This document shows positions 11,140-23,114 of a stretch of 64,000 nucleotides of DNA, piece after piece. Source of the DNA: Parastagonospora avenae f. sp. tritici 18332-5 (lineage: Eukaryota > Ascomycota > Dothideomycetes > Pleosporales > Phaeosphaeriaceae); the NCBI GenBank assembly GCA_022559985.1, contig JAFJTR010000002.1, positions 744,001 to 808,000 of the forward strand, written 5' to 3'. Made by a program: the position numbers and the translations under genes. The notes beneath the pieces are model-generated. The model did no database searches and was not told the DNA's origin. It worked only from the letters and a program-made list of their open reading frames with translations. Numbering within the stretch: position 1 is the first letter of the stretch; every line of letters begins with the position of its first letter.

Positions 11140-11980
11140 AAATTACTCTCATTGATCTGACAGAGAGCGAGAAAGCGACATGAACAGAGAAGGTAGCATT
11201 TTTGCAGTACTCAGCATACCCATCTTCTGACTCAGGGATTTTGGACAGGAGGTCATATGCAAACTTGATGGTCTTTTTTAGCTTAGATAGACAGTATGTG
11301 ATGAGATGACAGGTGTAGAGGTAGAGAAGGGGAAATTAATATCTCCTTGTCCCCAAAAGTCGCCCAAAGAATGTGTAGGTATCAAAAGCTGTTTGTATGA
11401 ATCGCCCCCCCACCCCAGCTCTTAACATTATCAGTTGTATCACTGATTTGACAGAAGCCGCGCCGACGACATAGGATCACCTGGAATACCGTTTCAATGC
11501 TCAGAACATGACTGGCTTCCATGGTCGTTTTGGTGAGCAGGTCATGCATAGTATCGCACTTTGATTTTCGTTTCAAATGGGAATTGTGTAATGAGAAGAA
11601 GCGCATGACGGCTAGAAAGTGTGAGGAATTTTTATCTCTGGGCTTAAGAAAAGACATCAGAAGAATACAAGAGCGATTGTAATGTGTAGGTAAACTTATC
11701 GAAAGTGATGTCCATATGAATCGCTGCGAACTCCAAACATACCCAATTATCTGACTGATTGAACCGAGGCAGAGAGAACGACATAGTCATGCGCGATGTC
11801 TTTTCTGGAGGCAGTGCTCAGAACATCAAGGTCTCGATTAGCTTTGGACAGCAAGTCATGAAACCATTTGACGACTGGTTTGGACGCAGAACGGGAGATG
11901 TGTGATGCGGAGAAACAAGAGAAGGGAAAGGAGGGAGGTATTTATATGGCTAGGCTTGGCAAAAATGCGAGGGAGGGATA
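11140..11980 (-). repeat. three degenerate tandem units, coding-like on the minus strand
   Basis: Three diverged units of roughly 290-320 bp lie at about 11140-11370, 11405-11690 and 11730-11980. Shared plus-strand landmarks are a GATTTGACAG-type start, CTCAGAACAT, a GGACAGCAGGTCAT-like block, and in two units AATGTGTAGGT followed by TATGAATCGC. On the minus strand each can be read as a peptide with a shared core: FAYDLLSK, MHDLLTK and FHDLLSK, followed later by related serine- and valine-rich segments. This looks like a small duplicated gene family that has decayed. The family is not recognised. Confidence 0.55.
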
Positions 11981-12273
11981 TATTTTGCATTTGGGAGTCG
12001 GAAACGCCGGCGCTGAGCATCGATGTACTAGTAGCACCTAAGTATAAAAGTCTCAAAGCTTCTCCCTCTTTTCTTCTTCATCACTTACAATGCACCTTTG
12101 CAAATCACCAAAATCAACTCAGAAAGCGATGATGTCGCCCAAGAAGCGAGAGTGAGACCTCATGGTGTCGTGGAGAAGCAAGCAAGCTGGCATTACTACA
12201 ACCAAACCCTCATCCGATTCAAATTCGATTCCAGTCCCATCATAAACATACGAGAGTACTCTTCCACCGATCA

Positions 12274-13630
12274 TTAAATATACGAAACCTTGACCCCCAT
12301 GCCCACCGTCCTGCGCACCTTCTCCCACGCCGTCCTCACAATCCGCATAATCCTCTCGCGCAAATCCCTCCGCCCCACCGCCAGCGTAAAAGCCAGCAGG
12401 AACAAGAACGTGCGGAACAGCGCCATGGGATTCGCCGTCATTTGGTGCGCGGCGTCTGCTATGATGGTTTGGAGTGATGCAAACATGGTGGCTGCGCGGT
12501 TGTAGAAGCCTGGCGGCGGCGTGGAGGGGCGTTTAGCGGGCTGGCGGGATGTGCGGGATGTCGGCGTGGGGATGATGCTGTGATGAGGACGTATGCGCTC
12601 ATCGCTGCCTCTGGGCTGTCTGCGATTTTCCTCCTCGCGTTTGCGCCTCTCGTCTTCGGCGCGAGACTGTTCGAGGCGGCGGGCTTCCGTCTCCTTGCGG
12701 CGTTCCTCCATTTGCTCTTGTTGCTGCTGGCGTAGTTTTTCTTCGCGGGCTTCGGCGTCCTCTTTCTCCTCTTTGAGCGAGTGCAGGGCAAGGAGGAAGG
12801 CTTCTTTGCGCTCGTCGTCGAGGACCTCGGACATGGTGATGAACTCGCGGGCGTAGTCCCATTCTTCGTTGCGGGGGAGGATGTGCAGTGTGTAGAGCTC
12901 GAGGAGCTTGATGCGGGTGTTGAGGTCGCGGGGGGTGTCGGTGCCGTTCTGGACGCTGCGCTGAGATTGGCGGCGTTGGTAGGACGGCGAGGACATGTGG
13001 GAGGCGACGTCGAAGGTTGGGGTGGCGGTTGCGGAGAGGTATGTCTCGAGCTTTTGCTGGTTCAGGCGCTGGGACGGGCAGTGGGTGAGGAGGAGCGTTG
13101 CTCTATGCGGATATTAGCACGTGATATTTTATCCCCCGTGGTATGAGATGTCCTCACAGGTTTACTACGACGTCTGCATCGACGTCACCCTCAACCCCTG
13201 CGTATCCGTCTCGAACCACTTCATCCCAAACACTGCCATCGCGACATTTGCTGACCAACTGCTTCCACCTCGTGCTGCCAAACGCGTGCTTGCCCTCTTC
13301 CGCGCCGAGCTCGACCACTGCATTGAGGAAGGTGAGGTAGAAGCTCCACACCTTCACCCGCGTGCCCCGTGACGCGGTAGCAATGGGAGCATAGCCGACG
13401 AGCTCTCCGTCATGTGATTTGCCATTGGTGTCGTTCTGGGGCGCCGGAGTAATAATAGGCTCAATCGTCGAGAGCGCCTCCGGGAGTCGTCGCGTGAGAA
13501 ACAGCTGGGCGGCCTGGCGGTAGGCTTTGGCGATCTGGGACGACTGATGCCGGGACGCCGAGAGCGACGAGATGGACGACGACAGGTAGCGCGAGCTGTT
13601 CATGTCATCGTAGAGGGCGGCCATGGTCAC
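12274..13630 (-). CDS. pex26: Pex26-like peroxisomal membrane protein
   Basis: Two exons, 13158-13630 and 12274-13102, are joined over a 55-nt GT-AG intron with matching phase to give 433 residues. The N-terminal half is helical (AKAYRQAAQLFLTRRLPEAL, then VWSFYLTFLNAVVELG), and the junction region reads VVVNLATLLLTHCPSQRLNQ. A long charged coiled coil follows (EKEDAEAREEKLRQQQQEQ and onwards). A hydrophobic segment near the C-terminus (ALFRTFLFLLAFTLAVG) is followed by a basic tail. This layout fits fungal Pex26, the tail-anchored protein that docks the Pex1/Pex6 ATPases on peroxisomes. The identification rests on remembered similarity of the central motif and on the tail anchor. It is divergently transcribed from the PARN-like gene. 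Confidence 0.7.
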
Positions 13631-14132
13631 AGCTACAGTGAAAGACCCTCGCGACTGTGGTATTAGAGGCTATGCGACGCGGCCAGGGTTCATGGCGGTG
13701 AAAGAGGAGTCGGTGCTGGCGTTGGCGTCGGCGTGTTGATGCATTCCTCGGTGCCCTGTCAACATTCTCCAACCTCGGCTGCCGCCCGTTGTCACTCGCC
13801 TTGGCATCATCACGCGCAGCCGACTGATCCCTGCAGCCAAACCACCTTCATTTCCTATCACGACACTGAAGCGCGTCTGACTGAGGTTGGTGAGAGCGCG
13901 CGACAACAATTGTGCGTTTGTCAAACGCGACTGTCTTGCTCTGCGAGACGCCGCTGAGTCGATTAGACACCCGTGTCTCGACGCTTGATCTTGGACTGAC
14001 CTCATCACTTACCGCAGGACAGCCATTAAATTTCTTACCTTGCCACCAGCTACAAGATCAATCAATGGTACTGCGCCCGCTTGGATAATTGGATTGACTT
14101 TCCGCTTCGCACTACACTCCTTCTCACCGACC
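13631..14132. promoter_or_regulatory. divergent promoter of Pex26-like and PARN-like genes
   Basis: 502 bases separate the two divergent start codons, so both promoters must lie here. I see no clear TATA box. The stretch is moderately GC-rich with short open frames that I take as chance. Confidence 0.5.
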
Positions 14133-16070
14133 ATGGAGGTGGACGCAGGCTCGTTCCCGCATCACCTGCTGGGTTTGTTCATTCACATTTCAGAGGCCGA
14201 CTTCGTGTCTTTTGACCTCGAACTTTCCGGCATACCCTCTCGTCTTCCGAATAAGCCTCGCGCCGGGGCTGGTAGATTCACTCTAGAGGAGCGTTACGCC
14301 GAAACCAAGGAAGGCGCGAACCGCTATCAAATTCTCCAGGTAGGTATCACGTGCGCCAGGTTCGACTACATCGCCAACAAGTATGTCTTGAGGCCCTACA
14401 ACATCAACATCAGCCCTCTTATCTCCGAGCGCGTGGACCTCGAGCGTGAGATCAGCCTACAGAGTGGCGCCATCACCTTCTTGCTAGGATGTGGCTTCGA
14501 CATGGCCAAACCCTTCACACATGGCGTCGAGTACTTGTCACGGCAAGAGGCAGAGGAGATCAAGCAAGCGACAGCAGACCGGCTCGCAAACAAGAATCCG
14601 CCCGCGGACATGCAGCTCAAGGACACCGACGTGGACTCGCTCGACTTCATGCGCCGCGTGAGAGAGGCCATCACTAAGTGGAAAGCCGGTTCTTCAGAAT
14701 CGCTCGCCATCACCACTCACACCGGCTTCAAGGAACAGCCTGTCATCTCAGCAATTACCCGCTTCGAAAAGCGCCTAGTACACCAGCTCGTTAGAGCCGA
14801 GTACCCGGAGCTTGTATCCATGGGTCGCTCAGAATGCGTCCGCATTATCGACTTCGACCCCTTACGCGAAGCCGACAACAACCGACGCATCAAGAGCCGC
14901 GTCAAGGAGCAGATCAACCGCCAGTCGGGCTTCCGATGGGTATTTGAGGCATTGGCTCAAGGTAACCTAGATCATGCGGAGCCACTCTATGTCGCTGGCA
15001 ACATGGGCGGAGCCATCCTGACTGCAGACTCTCACGATGTGCGAGACCGCTATGACAGGGCCGTTGAGCGACTGAGAACTCGACAACCTGTTTTGGTGGG
15101 GCACAACATGTTCACTGACATCGTGTACCTGTACCGGACTTTCGTTGGGGAACTACCTGTAAGTGAATCTTGTTTGATATCGCATGTCAACTGAAACCCG
15201 GACTGTCTTTAATCCTCGTCAACCTTGTCGAAGTAATTTTCTCACCTCAATCAGGATACCCTACAAGGCTTCCGCGATGCCATCCACAAGGAGTTCCCGA
15301 AGATTGTCGATACCAAGTACCTTGCTACACATGCGGAAGGGGACCTCAATGCATCACCCACCTTGCAAGAGATCGCCGAAGGTTTGACGAAACAGCCACT
15401 GCCCGAGATCGTCACCCACCCAGACCACTCAAAATACCAAGAACAGGAAGCCTTCCACGAGGCTGGTTACGACAGTCTCTTGACAGCTACGATCATGATT
15501 CGCCTAGCTGCAAAATTGGGCGCGGAGCACGAGAAGCAGCATCCCTCTGAGGTCGCACCTCTCACCAACGGGGCCAAGAACACAAACACAAACAGAGACC
15601 TGCAAGACTTCATCCGCGACGGCCGAGAGAAAGTCCAGAAGCCCATCGTCCTACCACCCATTGCCGACCTCAGCGTTGCGACAGGCAGACAGAAGCGCAA
15701 GCAAAAGAAGAAAGCAAAGAGCAAAGAAGCCACCGAGCGACGCGCCAAGACCAAGAACATCTTCGACAACCTCCGTGACCTAAGCCTCGATCCCGAAGCC
15801 GACGACGCTGTCTCAACGGAAAGCGAGCCAGCGATAGACTTCGAGGACGCCGAGACATGGAAGGACGAGCCAGCCGCCGAGGCTGGATCATGGGAGAACG
15901 ACCTGTTCGTCCAAGACAAGAGTGGTTGGGTGCCCATCGAGCAGTCTGAGCGCCACGCTATGGAGATGATACCGAAGCTCGATGGGGACTCGGCGTTTTG
16001 GAAGGAGTTTGGAAACACGTTGAGGGTGTTTGGGACGCAGGAGGCGGTGCTTAAGATTGCGGATTGGTGA
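14133..16070 (+). CDS. CAF1/PARN-family poly(A)-specific ribonuclease
   Basis: Two exons, 14133-15158 and 15255-16070, join in phase 0 over a 96-nt intron (613 residues). I start at the ATG at 14133 (ACCATGG context), because the upstream part of the frame has no ATG. The DEDD-type nuclease motifs are present: FDLELSG with D28 and E30 (the same positions as in human PARN), LVGHNMFTDIVYLYRTF with its Asp, and HEAGYDSLLTATIMIRLA carrying the final His and Asp. An R3H-like insert region lies between the motifs. After about residue 420 the protein is charged and ends with a segment containing FWKEFGNTLRVFGT. The enzyme shortens poly(A) tails or trims 3' ends of non-coding RNAs. Confidence 0.92.
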
Positions 16071-16885
16071 GATGACGATCCATGGCCCGCTTTGGGGAGG
16101 ATGTGACAGAATCTTCAGTTACTATGCGACGCGAGAAAATCCGCAAATTCACTCCCAGGCTGAGCGCACTGAATACAGCACTTCCATGTTCACTGCTCTA
16201 GTCCAAGCTACCCAGGCAACCTCAATTCACCCCCTACACTTACACCAACCCTGCCTAACACCTCCCCTATATATAAAATCTATGACTCACCGCCAACCCT
16301 TCCCTCCACCTCGCTCACAAACCCTCAACCTCCACCTATCCACCCATTCGAAGCTCAACTCCACCTTCAACCCACCCATCCAGCCACTCGTCTTCAATAC
16401 CAATCCGCATCCCTTCGACATGCCCTAGGGCGAGGTGTAGGGCGATTTGTTGGCGGAGCTCGATGGGGAGAGTGTCGAGGCGTGTGTGCGGTTGAGGGCG
16501 CGGTGCTGTGAATTTTGAAAGGGCGGAGTCGAGTTGGATGCCTTTGGCGGGAGGGGCAGTGGATTTTTCGCGAAGATGCTTGCGAACTGTGTGTTGTAAC
16601 AGTTCGAGCTGCGTCTAGTCTGGCTTAGTGGGCGGCTCTTGTACCATGGAGGAATTTTAGTCTGGGGCAGAATGTGGTGTGTGGGAAAGGTTGACTGTGC
16701 TCAGTTGAGGATATGGAAAGATGGTAGTGCTTATGGCGTGAGTAGAGTTATAGAGTTACTGCGCTAGTACTTCTGTTCGATTAACGCTATTTGTACCGAG
16801 TCTGCCTCTTAGGCTTTGTGGCTTCTTCATGTAAAACCGTAGCCAATAAGCACACCCGCGTACACCCTTCTTCAGGGCAAAAGCT
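16071..16885. other. intergenic between convergent genes
   Basis: 815 bases of 3' flanks. A strongly pyrimidine-rich CCACC/CCTCC stretch lies at about 16220-16400. No gene is seen. Confidence 0.55.
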
Positions 16886-18556
16886 TCATTTCGACTCCAA
16901 ATTCGCGTTTGGCGTAGTCGAAGGATACTCAGCGGAGTCCCTCCTATCTTCAGGTACTTTCCCCTCCAAGCTTTTCCGTGCAGCTAACTGCTCAGCCGCA
17001 CCCGGTGCAAAGTCGCGGTACTCGGAGCTCGTGCCTAGACGGAAGCCCAGGTAGATGGTCATCAAGAAAGTGACGCATAGCATAGCGAAGACTGTCCACT
17101 GCGGCCAAGGTTAGTATACATTCACATAGAAGAATCACATGTACTCACGTTACCCATAGGGTAATTCGGTCCATCCGTGCTTGGAAACAGGAACGGCGCG
17201 CTAATACCTCCACAGTTCGAGATTGCGATCGTGACACCAGTAGCCAGCGCCGTCGCCGTCGAGCCAGATACAGTAGCAGTGCGATGAGCCAGGAATGGCA
17301 TGACAGCCGAGTTCGTGCACGCAATCAAGAAGACGGCAACATAGCGAGCGATCCAGTTCTTCAAGAGTGCCAGAAGGAGGTATCCGGTACCAACAAGTAC
17401 GAGACCAGCCAACGCATGGCGTATGCGCTCGCGCGAGTAGTCTGAATGCAGGCAGTTGCCCAAGATGATGAACAGGCCGAACACGTTCGGAGGGACGGTG
17501 AGGAGTTGTGCGATGTATCCCTTGAAGCCGAGGTTGGCGACAATAGTAGGCGAGAAGTAACTGAAACTGTTCAAGCTGTTCACCATGAAAAAGTAGCTAA
17601 CAGCGTAAACCCAGAACAACGGATCGAGCAGAGTCTGTTTCGCAATCTTGGCATTGAACGTCTTGTCTTCTTTGTTCGGCGCGAAGGGTCCCATGCGGGC
17701 GATGGCGAAAGCGCGTTCTTCCTCAGTGAAAAATTTTGCGTCTTGCGGGTAGTTGGGCATCCAGATCCAGACTACGATGCCAAATAGTACGGCAGGTATA
17801 CCGGTTAGGATAAAAAGCCATTGCCAGCCGGCCAAGTTTGCTTTGCCGTTGAGGAAGGAGATGCCGGTCGCTAGAAGGCCGCTGAATGCGCCGGCTACAG
17901 CGACGGATCCAGCGAAGATGGCGAGCCGCGTTGCGCGTTCGGATGGCTTGTACCAGTAGCACAAGTACATGACAACACCTAGTGAAGTTAGAACAATTCT
18001 CCTCTTCAGCTTTCGTATATAAATCACGCACCTGGAAAGAAGCCAGCTTCAGCTACACCGAGGAAGAATCGCACCGCAAGGAGACCAGAGAAGCTCGACA
18101 CAGCTGAAGTACAGATCGTGATAATGCCCCACGAGATCATGATGCGGCCAATCCATACTGATGGAGAAAAGTACTTCATGGCGAAATTGCTAGGTGCTTC
18201 GAAGATGACGTATGGCACGAAGAAGACTGCAACCGCGATGTTGTAGCGATTGCCAGTAAGGCCGAGTTCCTTGACAATGTTGTTCTCCGGGATGTCATTG
18301 TTAAGTGTGCGCGCATTGCCCAAGTTTACCTGTGATGCGTGAGTGGAGTGGCATGTCTTGGCCTAGTGATACGTACTCTGTCAAGGAAGTTGATGAGGTA
18401 TGAGATGCAAATGAACGGTAGAATCCATCTATCAATCTTCCGCACCACACGCCTCTCCATTGCCTTGTCGTTCAGATCGGGGACGTATGTCGAGCCGACG
18501 GCAAAGTCCTGCTCGATGCGGCCCTCATCTTGAGGCTTGGAGCCGGAGATCTTCAT
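16886..18556 (-). CDS. MFS transporter, Dal5/allantoate permease type (1)
   Basis: Four exons, 18377-18556, 18032-18329, 17149-17978 and 16886-17098, join in phase to give 506 residues. The start MKISGSKPQDEG at 18556 is chosen. The frame reaches further upstream to an ATG at 18613, but an AG acceptor-like site lies between. Family marks of the anion:cation symporter group are RKIDRWILPFICISYLINFL followed by DR-VNLGNA across the first junction, GVAEAGFFPGVVMYLCYWY, and GWQWLFILTGIPAVLFGIV. Twelve membrane helices can be traced. A soluble loop lies around residue 250 and the C-terminus is hydrophilic. The substrate is not predictable; relatives import allantoate, nicotinate or other small carboxylates. 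Confidence 0.92.
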
Positions 18557-20172
18557 GATGGTAATGACCCAAGTGCCGCGTTGCTGCAAGAAAACGCGGT
18601 ATACAGCGATCACGGTAATCTACAGGAAAATCCATCTTGCGGAGGATATCAACGTCCATTTGAGCAGCTCGTGTTATCGCGGAGATGTACACTCGTCCAC
18701 GGAAACCAGGCAGACTGGGGTCTTAGTGAACGATAAGAGATAAAAGCGTTCGTATGTCTCATCAGTACAAAGAGCATTCCATCAATAATTTCCACACCTG
18801 ATAGCGTCCTTCTCGGTGGAGACGTTCGTCTTGGGTCAGGGGGAAGAACCAATCATGCTCTTTGACACATCCGGAGATCCGCCGGCGCGATGTCGGCGCA
18901 GGGTTTCCAAGAGCCCACCACGGCGGATGTCGGAAATGCAGGACTCGTTACGAGGGACGATCGGAGTGATGGTGGTTGGTCGAATGATTGATGATTGATG
19001 GACGAACATCAGGAGGGGTCGTTAGCGATGGCAAGGACCCTGGGAAGTGGGGGGCGTCTCTTGCCCCCACGAAACCCTGTCAGTAGTTCACAGCACTGCT
19101 TCTACAACACAACATGGTCCTACAGGCACAACGCATGGATGCTTCGCAACAGGGTCAGACTCAATGGAAACGCTGTCCGAGTTGAAAGAATATCCACAGG
19201 ATCAGGGCGACTCGATAAACACGCGCGGCTAACCAAATTGTATACACTCCGTCCACTAGAATCTTGCTGGCCGTCAAACAATAACTTGCATCACTTCAAA
19301 CAGATCGCCGCATGGAATCTCTTATGGGTCCGCAATTATCGTAATAGGGATATCGTTGGTCTAGTCTGCACTCCTTACTCGGATTTTCTATTCTTCTTTT
19401 CCGTCCTCAGCCGTCTCAGTCTGGATACAGTTTGGCGACAGCGCATTGCCAGGAACACCATGTGGCGCCCAATCTAAAGCAGGTGACTTCATGAGATGTG
19501 CAGATGCAGCTATATGCAGATCGAATCTACAGGTTATTGAAGATTTAGTCGGACATGAAAGACACGATGAGAATGCGACCGTGGATTTTGTTCTCAACCC
19601 ACCATATCCTTGCAGTCCGTGAGAGGATAGTGCCTCTGTGGGGAGTTTTAACTACCGCGTCCTACATTTCTTTGACGCCTTTCTCATGACGAAATGTCGC
19701 ACTAGTAGCCATAGCCTCTGGGCTTCGCTGACTTGAGGAGTTACGCAAGTAACATATGCTGGCGGTGGAATTGTGTTGAATAGACCGCAATCAAATCCAA
19801 AGTACATGTCACATTAATTGCTAATGGCCGCGTACACGCGAAGAAAGGTACGTGAAGACCTCGAACAAATTACGCCGCTCTATGGTAACACGCGCACGAT
19901 TGAGATGATCGCGTCTGAGCGCACCATCAGAGCAAGAGGAACAGAAAGTAAAGCTTGGGTCTTTGATCGCACTCACACGATCAAAGACACAACGACCATA
20001 CTGTGCTAGCGTCAACTAGTCTTGCTAAGAATAAGAAAGAGATGGATGAGTTTTGGATATGAAATGTATTGGTATCGACCGCCCCAAGATCAGCTGTTCA
20101 CTAAGCCTTTACCCACTTCGGCACTTGGTATCTTCCAGTCCTGAATCGCTTTGCCCTTTGTTGGATGTTTCT
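18557..20172. other. intergenic, no gene seen
   Basis: About 1.6 kb upstream of the MFS gene and downstream of the metallothionein-like gene. Short frames (18649-18852, 18995-19477) show no motif. A perfect hairpin at 19959-19988 is listed separately. Confidence 0.6.
19959..19988. repeat. 11-bp perfect inverted repeat
   Basis: GTCTTTGATCG and its exact reverse complement are separated by 8 bases. The surrounding 100 bases contain GATCGCG and GCGC words like those in repeat A, so it may be another decayed element. Confidence 0.7.
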
Positions 20173-20292
20173 TCACATAACGGTGCACCAGCACGACTCT
20201 TCACAGCCGCAGCAGTCGCATTCCTCTCCGCACTTCGGGACAGGAGAGGGCTTGATGATGGTGGAGACAGTGGAGGCGATGCTTGAAGGCAT
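20173..20292 (-). CDS. metallothionein-like small cysteine-rich protein
   Basis: A 39-residue frame on the minus strand begins MPSSIASTVSTIIKPSPVPK and ends with a cysteine cluster CGEECDCCGCEESCWC before TVM and a TGA stop. Seven of the last 19 residues are Cys, in CxxxC, CxCC, CxC and CxC patterns typical of metal-thiolate clusters. Gene structure supports it: ATG in an AACAATG context, a 51-nt GT-AG intron (20331-20381) in the 5' leader, no other ATG in the leader, and a TATA motif about 230 bases upstream. Fungal metallothioneins buffer copper or zinc in the cytosol. There is no signal peptide. It is too short to be found by length-limited gene callers. The metal is unknown. Confidence 0.7.
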   Translation of the reverse strand: MPSSIASTVSTIIKPSPVPKCGEECDCCGCEESCWCTVM

Positions 20293-20330
20293 TGTTACGG
20301 TGTGTTGTGATGTGGGTGTAGAGGGGTGTT

Positions 20331-20381
20331 CTGCAAGATGATGTGAGCTGCCATTCCAAAAGCCATGCCATATAGTCTTAC
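20331..20381 (-). other. 5'-UTR intron of metallothionein-like gene
   Basis: On the minus strand this stretch begins GTAAGA and ends TTGCAG, with a GCTCACA branch-like site. It lies just before the ATG at 20292 and interrupts only leader sequence. Confidence 0.6.
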
Positions 20382-20520
20382 TGGTTGCACGAAAGAATGG
20401 GGAGGGTCAGATTCGGCGTTTGTAAGACTTGCTGAGGTGGTGGATGGATATTTTGTAGGAGGAACTGGATGCTGACGTGCTGTGGCTGAGGATGGAGATA
20501 GAGTTGCGGATGGTCAGACG

Positions 20521-20529
20521 CTTTATATG
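20521..20529 (-). promoter_or_regulatory. TATA box of metallothionein-like gene
   Basis: Minus-strand CATATAAAG. It is placed so that transcription would start near 20490 and yield a leader of about 200 bases, including the 51-nt intron. Confidence 0.5.
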
Positions 20530-21697
20530 CCAGGAGGGGTCGACCATAGAACCGGCAATACTCCCCTCGTGTCACATCCTACAGCTATGTCACCGCTTGT
20601 TCCATCAAGCCCAAGTCAGCCACTTCACCTGGAATGCCGGCTTCGTATGGCCAACGCTGTCTATCGGTCCTCGACCCCGGAATATGCATGTTAGAGGTAG
20701 TACGTACTCGCTCAGGATTGGTCGCGATGCATCCGCGCACCGCCTCAAACACTGTGCCACGTACTGCCGGAGGCTTTGCCTCAATCTAAAACCGCGCAAC
20801 GAATGAAGGTGACCGAATCGGCGTGGCTCAGCTCGAACGGTGCGACGTTTAATTTGTGCGATTGGCTCATTCTGCGCGCTATTTGAGAAATGGGCGTCCT
20901 GACCCTGTATGCCGGTGGTGCCGGCAGGGGGTAATTGCGTGGCTAAGCATAAATAAGCTTTTAGATCCTGGAAAATGCCTCAGAACACTAAGGCACAAGC
21001 ATTGCCAAGGAAGCCGACAGGTGCTTGGACAGTGGATGACGGCGCTAGCTCTATATTGATCGAAGCGCGGCATGTTGATGTGGCACAGGTGTGGCAGATG
21101 CTTAATGTAAATGATGCCGCCGTTCAGCTGCTGCTCATGGCGCGTAAGCGTCCCGCATGCTGAGCAACAAGGAGGCTACAACACCCAGAAGGCGGCGAGC
21201 AGGAAGACGACGTTTCTTTTGTAGAGCAGTTCTGCCCAATGCAGACCCTGGAATGATTTCTCTGCCTGTTCCATGATGTCGTGTGCCAGGTGGTCGTCGA
21301 TGACAGCCCTGGAGGAAGCGATTTCGCTAGTTCCGCAGTCCGATTCCATTGGAGCTCAGGCGCTGGAGGTCTAGACCTATACATGTATGCAGCAATGCCA
21401 CCCCTGGCAGTGATGATGACACGTGGTAATGATCGATTGAACGAGTGATGTCCAGTATGGAGGTCTGGTCATTGCTTTGATGAGGCCAATAGCCCCGGTA
21501 CCGCTAAGTCCTGTGCAGCTTCCACTCAGCTCACGAAAACACCTTTCATCATATCAACATCAACATCGCGACCATATGAGTGCCAACCCTTCGCGCAAAG
21601 TGTATCTTTGATTTGACGTTCAAACAAAACTGAACGTGCTCTCTGTAAATCACCACCATGATGAAACGCAAAACACGGTACTCAAGCGCTTGCTCTC
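20530..21697. other. intergenic, no gene seen
   Basis: About 1.2 kb with only short frames. The frame at 21124-21384 (minus) has no recognisable motif. Confidence 0.55.
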
Positions 21698-22746
21698 TCA
21701 AAGCTCAATGACCGAATCTCCGGGCTTCAATCCACACCACTCAACGCTCATCGCCCAAAGCATGCCCTGTACGGAATCAATCAAGCTATAGAATGAGCTA
21801 TTAACTTTCTCCCTCCCTTCAAAGTAGCCTTCCTGACCAGCATATTCGTCCGCAACGGCAAGATCGACTACAGGCTTCGCTGCATGCTGGACGGACACAA
21901 GCGCAGGCTGAAAGAGTCTGAGCAATGGGAGCAGCCAGCTACCGATCGTCATCAGCACTTTGATGAACATGGGTACGTGACTACGCATGAAGGTTTTCGA
22001 ATCGATGAGATTTTGCGGATCGATAGTAACCGCGCGTATAGATTCCGTGTCTTTGTTCTAAATCGTCTTCAGCAGGGGCATGCGAAGTGAAAACGCTTAC
22101 TGCCCACCTGTTTCAGCCTCCGGTCCAGTTCATAAGCCACCATTACGGTGACAAGCTTGCTAGTGCCATATCTCTGGAATCCTCGACCCAACTCGTCTTC
22201 TGGCTTATCTGGCTCCGGGTGCACGTGTAAGTCCAGGTCTGAATATATGGCGGTAGGATAGCCTTTCGAGAACCCAGCTCTGAGCGGATGATGCGCTTCA
22301 CTTCCCAAAAATACGATACGCCCGCGCTGCGCATCCATGGAGTCGATTAGTCGTAATGAGAGCGAAAAGTGTGCGAGGTGATTGATCGCCATGGTCGTCT
22401 CATAGCCATCTTCGGTATATGAAGGTCCACCCGACAGACGCCACGACATCGCATTGCAGATGATGGCAGCCAGGCGGGGCAACGTTCCGTTCTCTATTTC
22501 TGACCGCAAATTGTTGCTGAAATTTTCTACTCCTTTCAACGACGCCAAGTCGAGTCTGCGGATGCTGGTTACTGCATCGGGATAACCTGCAACGACTTTT
22601 CGCAGCTCTCCGGTGTTTTTGTCTGCTTCTGAATCATCGCGGACGGTGAGAATCAGTGTGAAGTCTGGGTATGCGTCGAGCAAGTACTTGACCATGGGAA
22701 TGGCTAATGACCCATTGGCGCCGGTCAAGAGAACAGAGCCCTGCAT
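21698..22746 (-). CDS. short-chain dehydrogenase/reductase (1)
   Basis: Two exons, 22101-22746 and 21698-22050, join over a 50-nt GT-AG intron with matching phase (332 residues). The N-terminus MQGSVLLTGANGSLAIPMV is the Rossmann-fold nucleotide-binding loop, in which the usual last Gly is Leu. AAIICNAMSW replaces the common NNAG motif. The catalytic pair is seen as YGTSKL (Tyr-x3-Lys), preceded by IVFLGSEAHH with its Ser. The second exon holds the hydrophobic segment MFIKVLMTIGSWLLPLLRLF, which may anchor the protein to a membrane. The general layout is like fungal NAD(P)-dependent ketoreductases acting on lipids or steroids. The substrate is not known. Confidence 0.88.
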
Positions 22747-23114
22747 TGTGAGGTCGTGTCGATGGCAGTATCAATCATTAAAGAAAGATACGGATGCAAC
22801 ATCTTTCAAAGCGCAAAGGCAATGCGTTCATGTTGACTGTGCCCCATGTTACAAATCCATGGTTGCCTAAACCCGTAGGATTCTCCGGGAGCGGATTATC
22901 GGAAGCATCTAATATCGACCGGGAGCTTGCAGCCGCAACCGCGAATATTCATGGCAATTCTTGCGAGTCCATGATCGACGATAGAACAACTCAACTAGGC
23001 CCGTTTTATTTCGTGACTGGCGGCTACTGATGCATTCATTACGTCGAGTCTGCCTATCGCATGCTCTGATCTAGGATTACTGCACGTCATCCACCACTCT
23101 TCAGACCCTCAATC
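22747..23114. other. intergenic between two minus-strand SDR genes
   Basis: 368 bases serving as the promoter side of the first SDR gene and the 3' flank of the second. Nothing else is seen. Confidence 0.55.

Larger units (their letters stand above)
8479..12273. other. gene-poor stretch with degenerate repeats
   Basis: About 3.8 kb without a supported gene. It carries two copies of repeat A (near 9.6 and 10.9 kb), one copy of repeat B (near 9.9 kb) and three decayed tandem units (11.1-12.0 kb), each listed separately. Open frames such as 8765-9172 (minus) and 10591-10905 (plus) have no recognisable motif. Confidence 0.65.

Noticed and set aside
16886..18556. Possible biosynthetic gene cluster made of MFS genes, SDRs and monooxygenase
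   Set aside because: The genes are spread over 18 kb with unrelated genes between and there is no core synthase, so a cluster is not supported.
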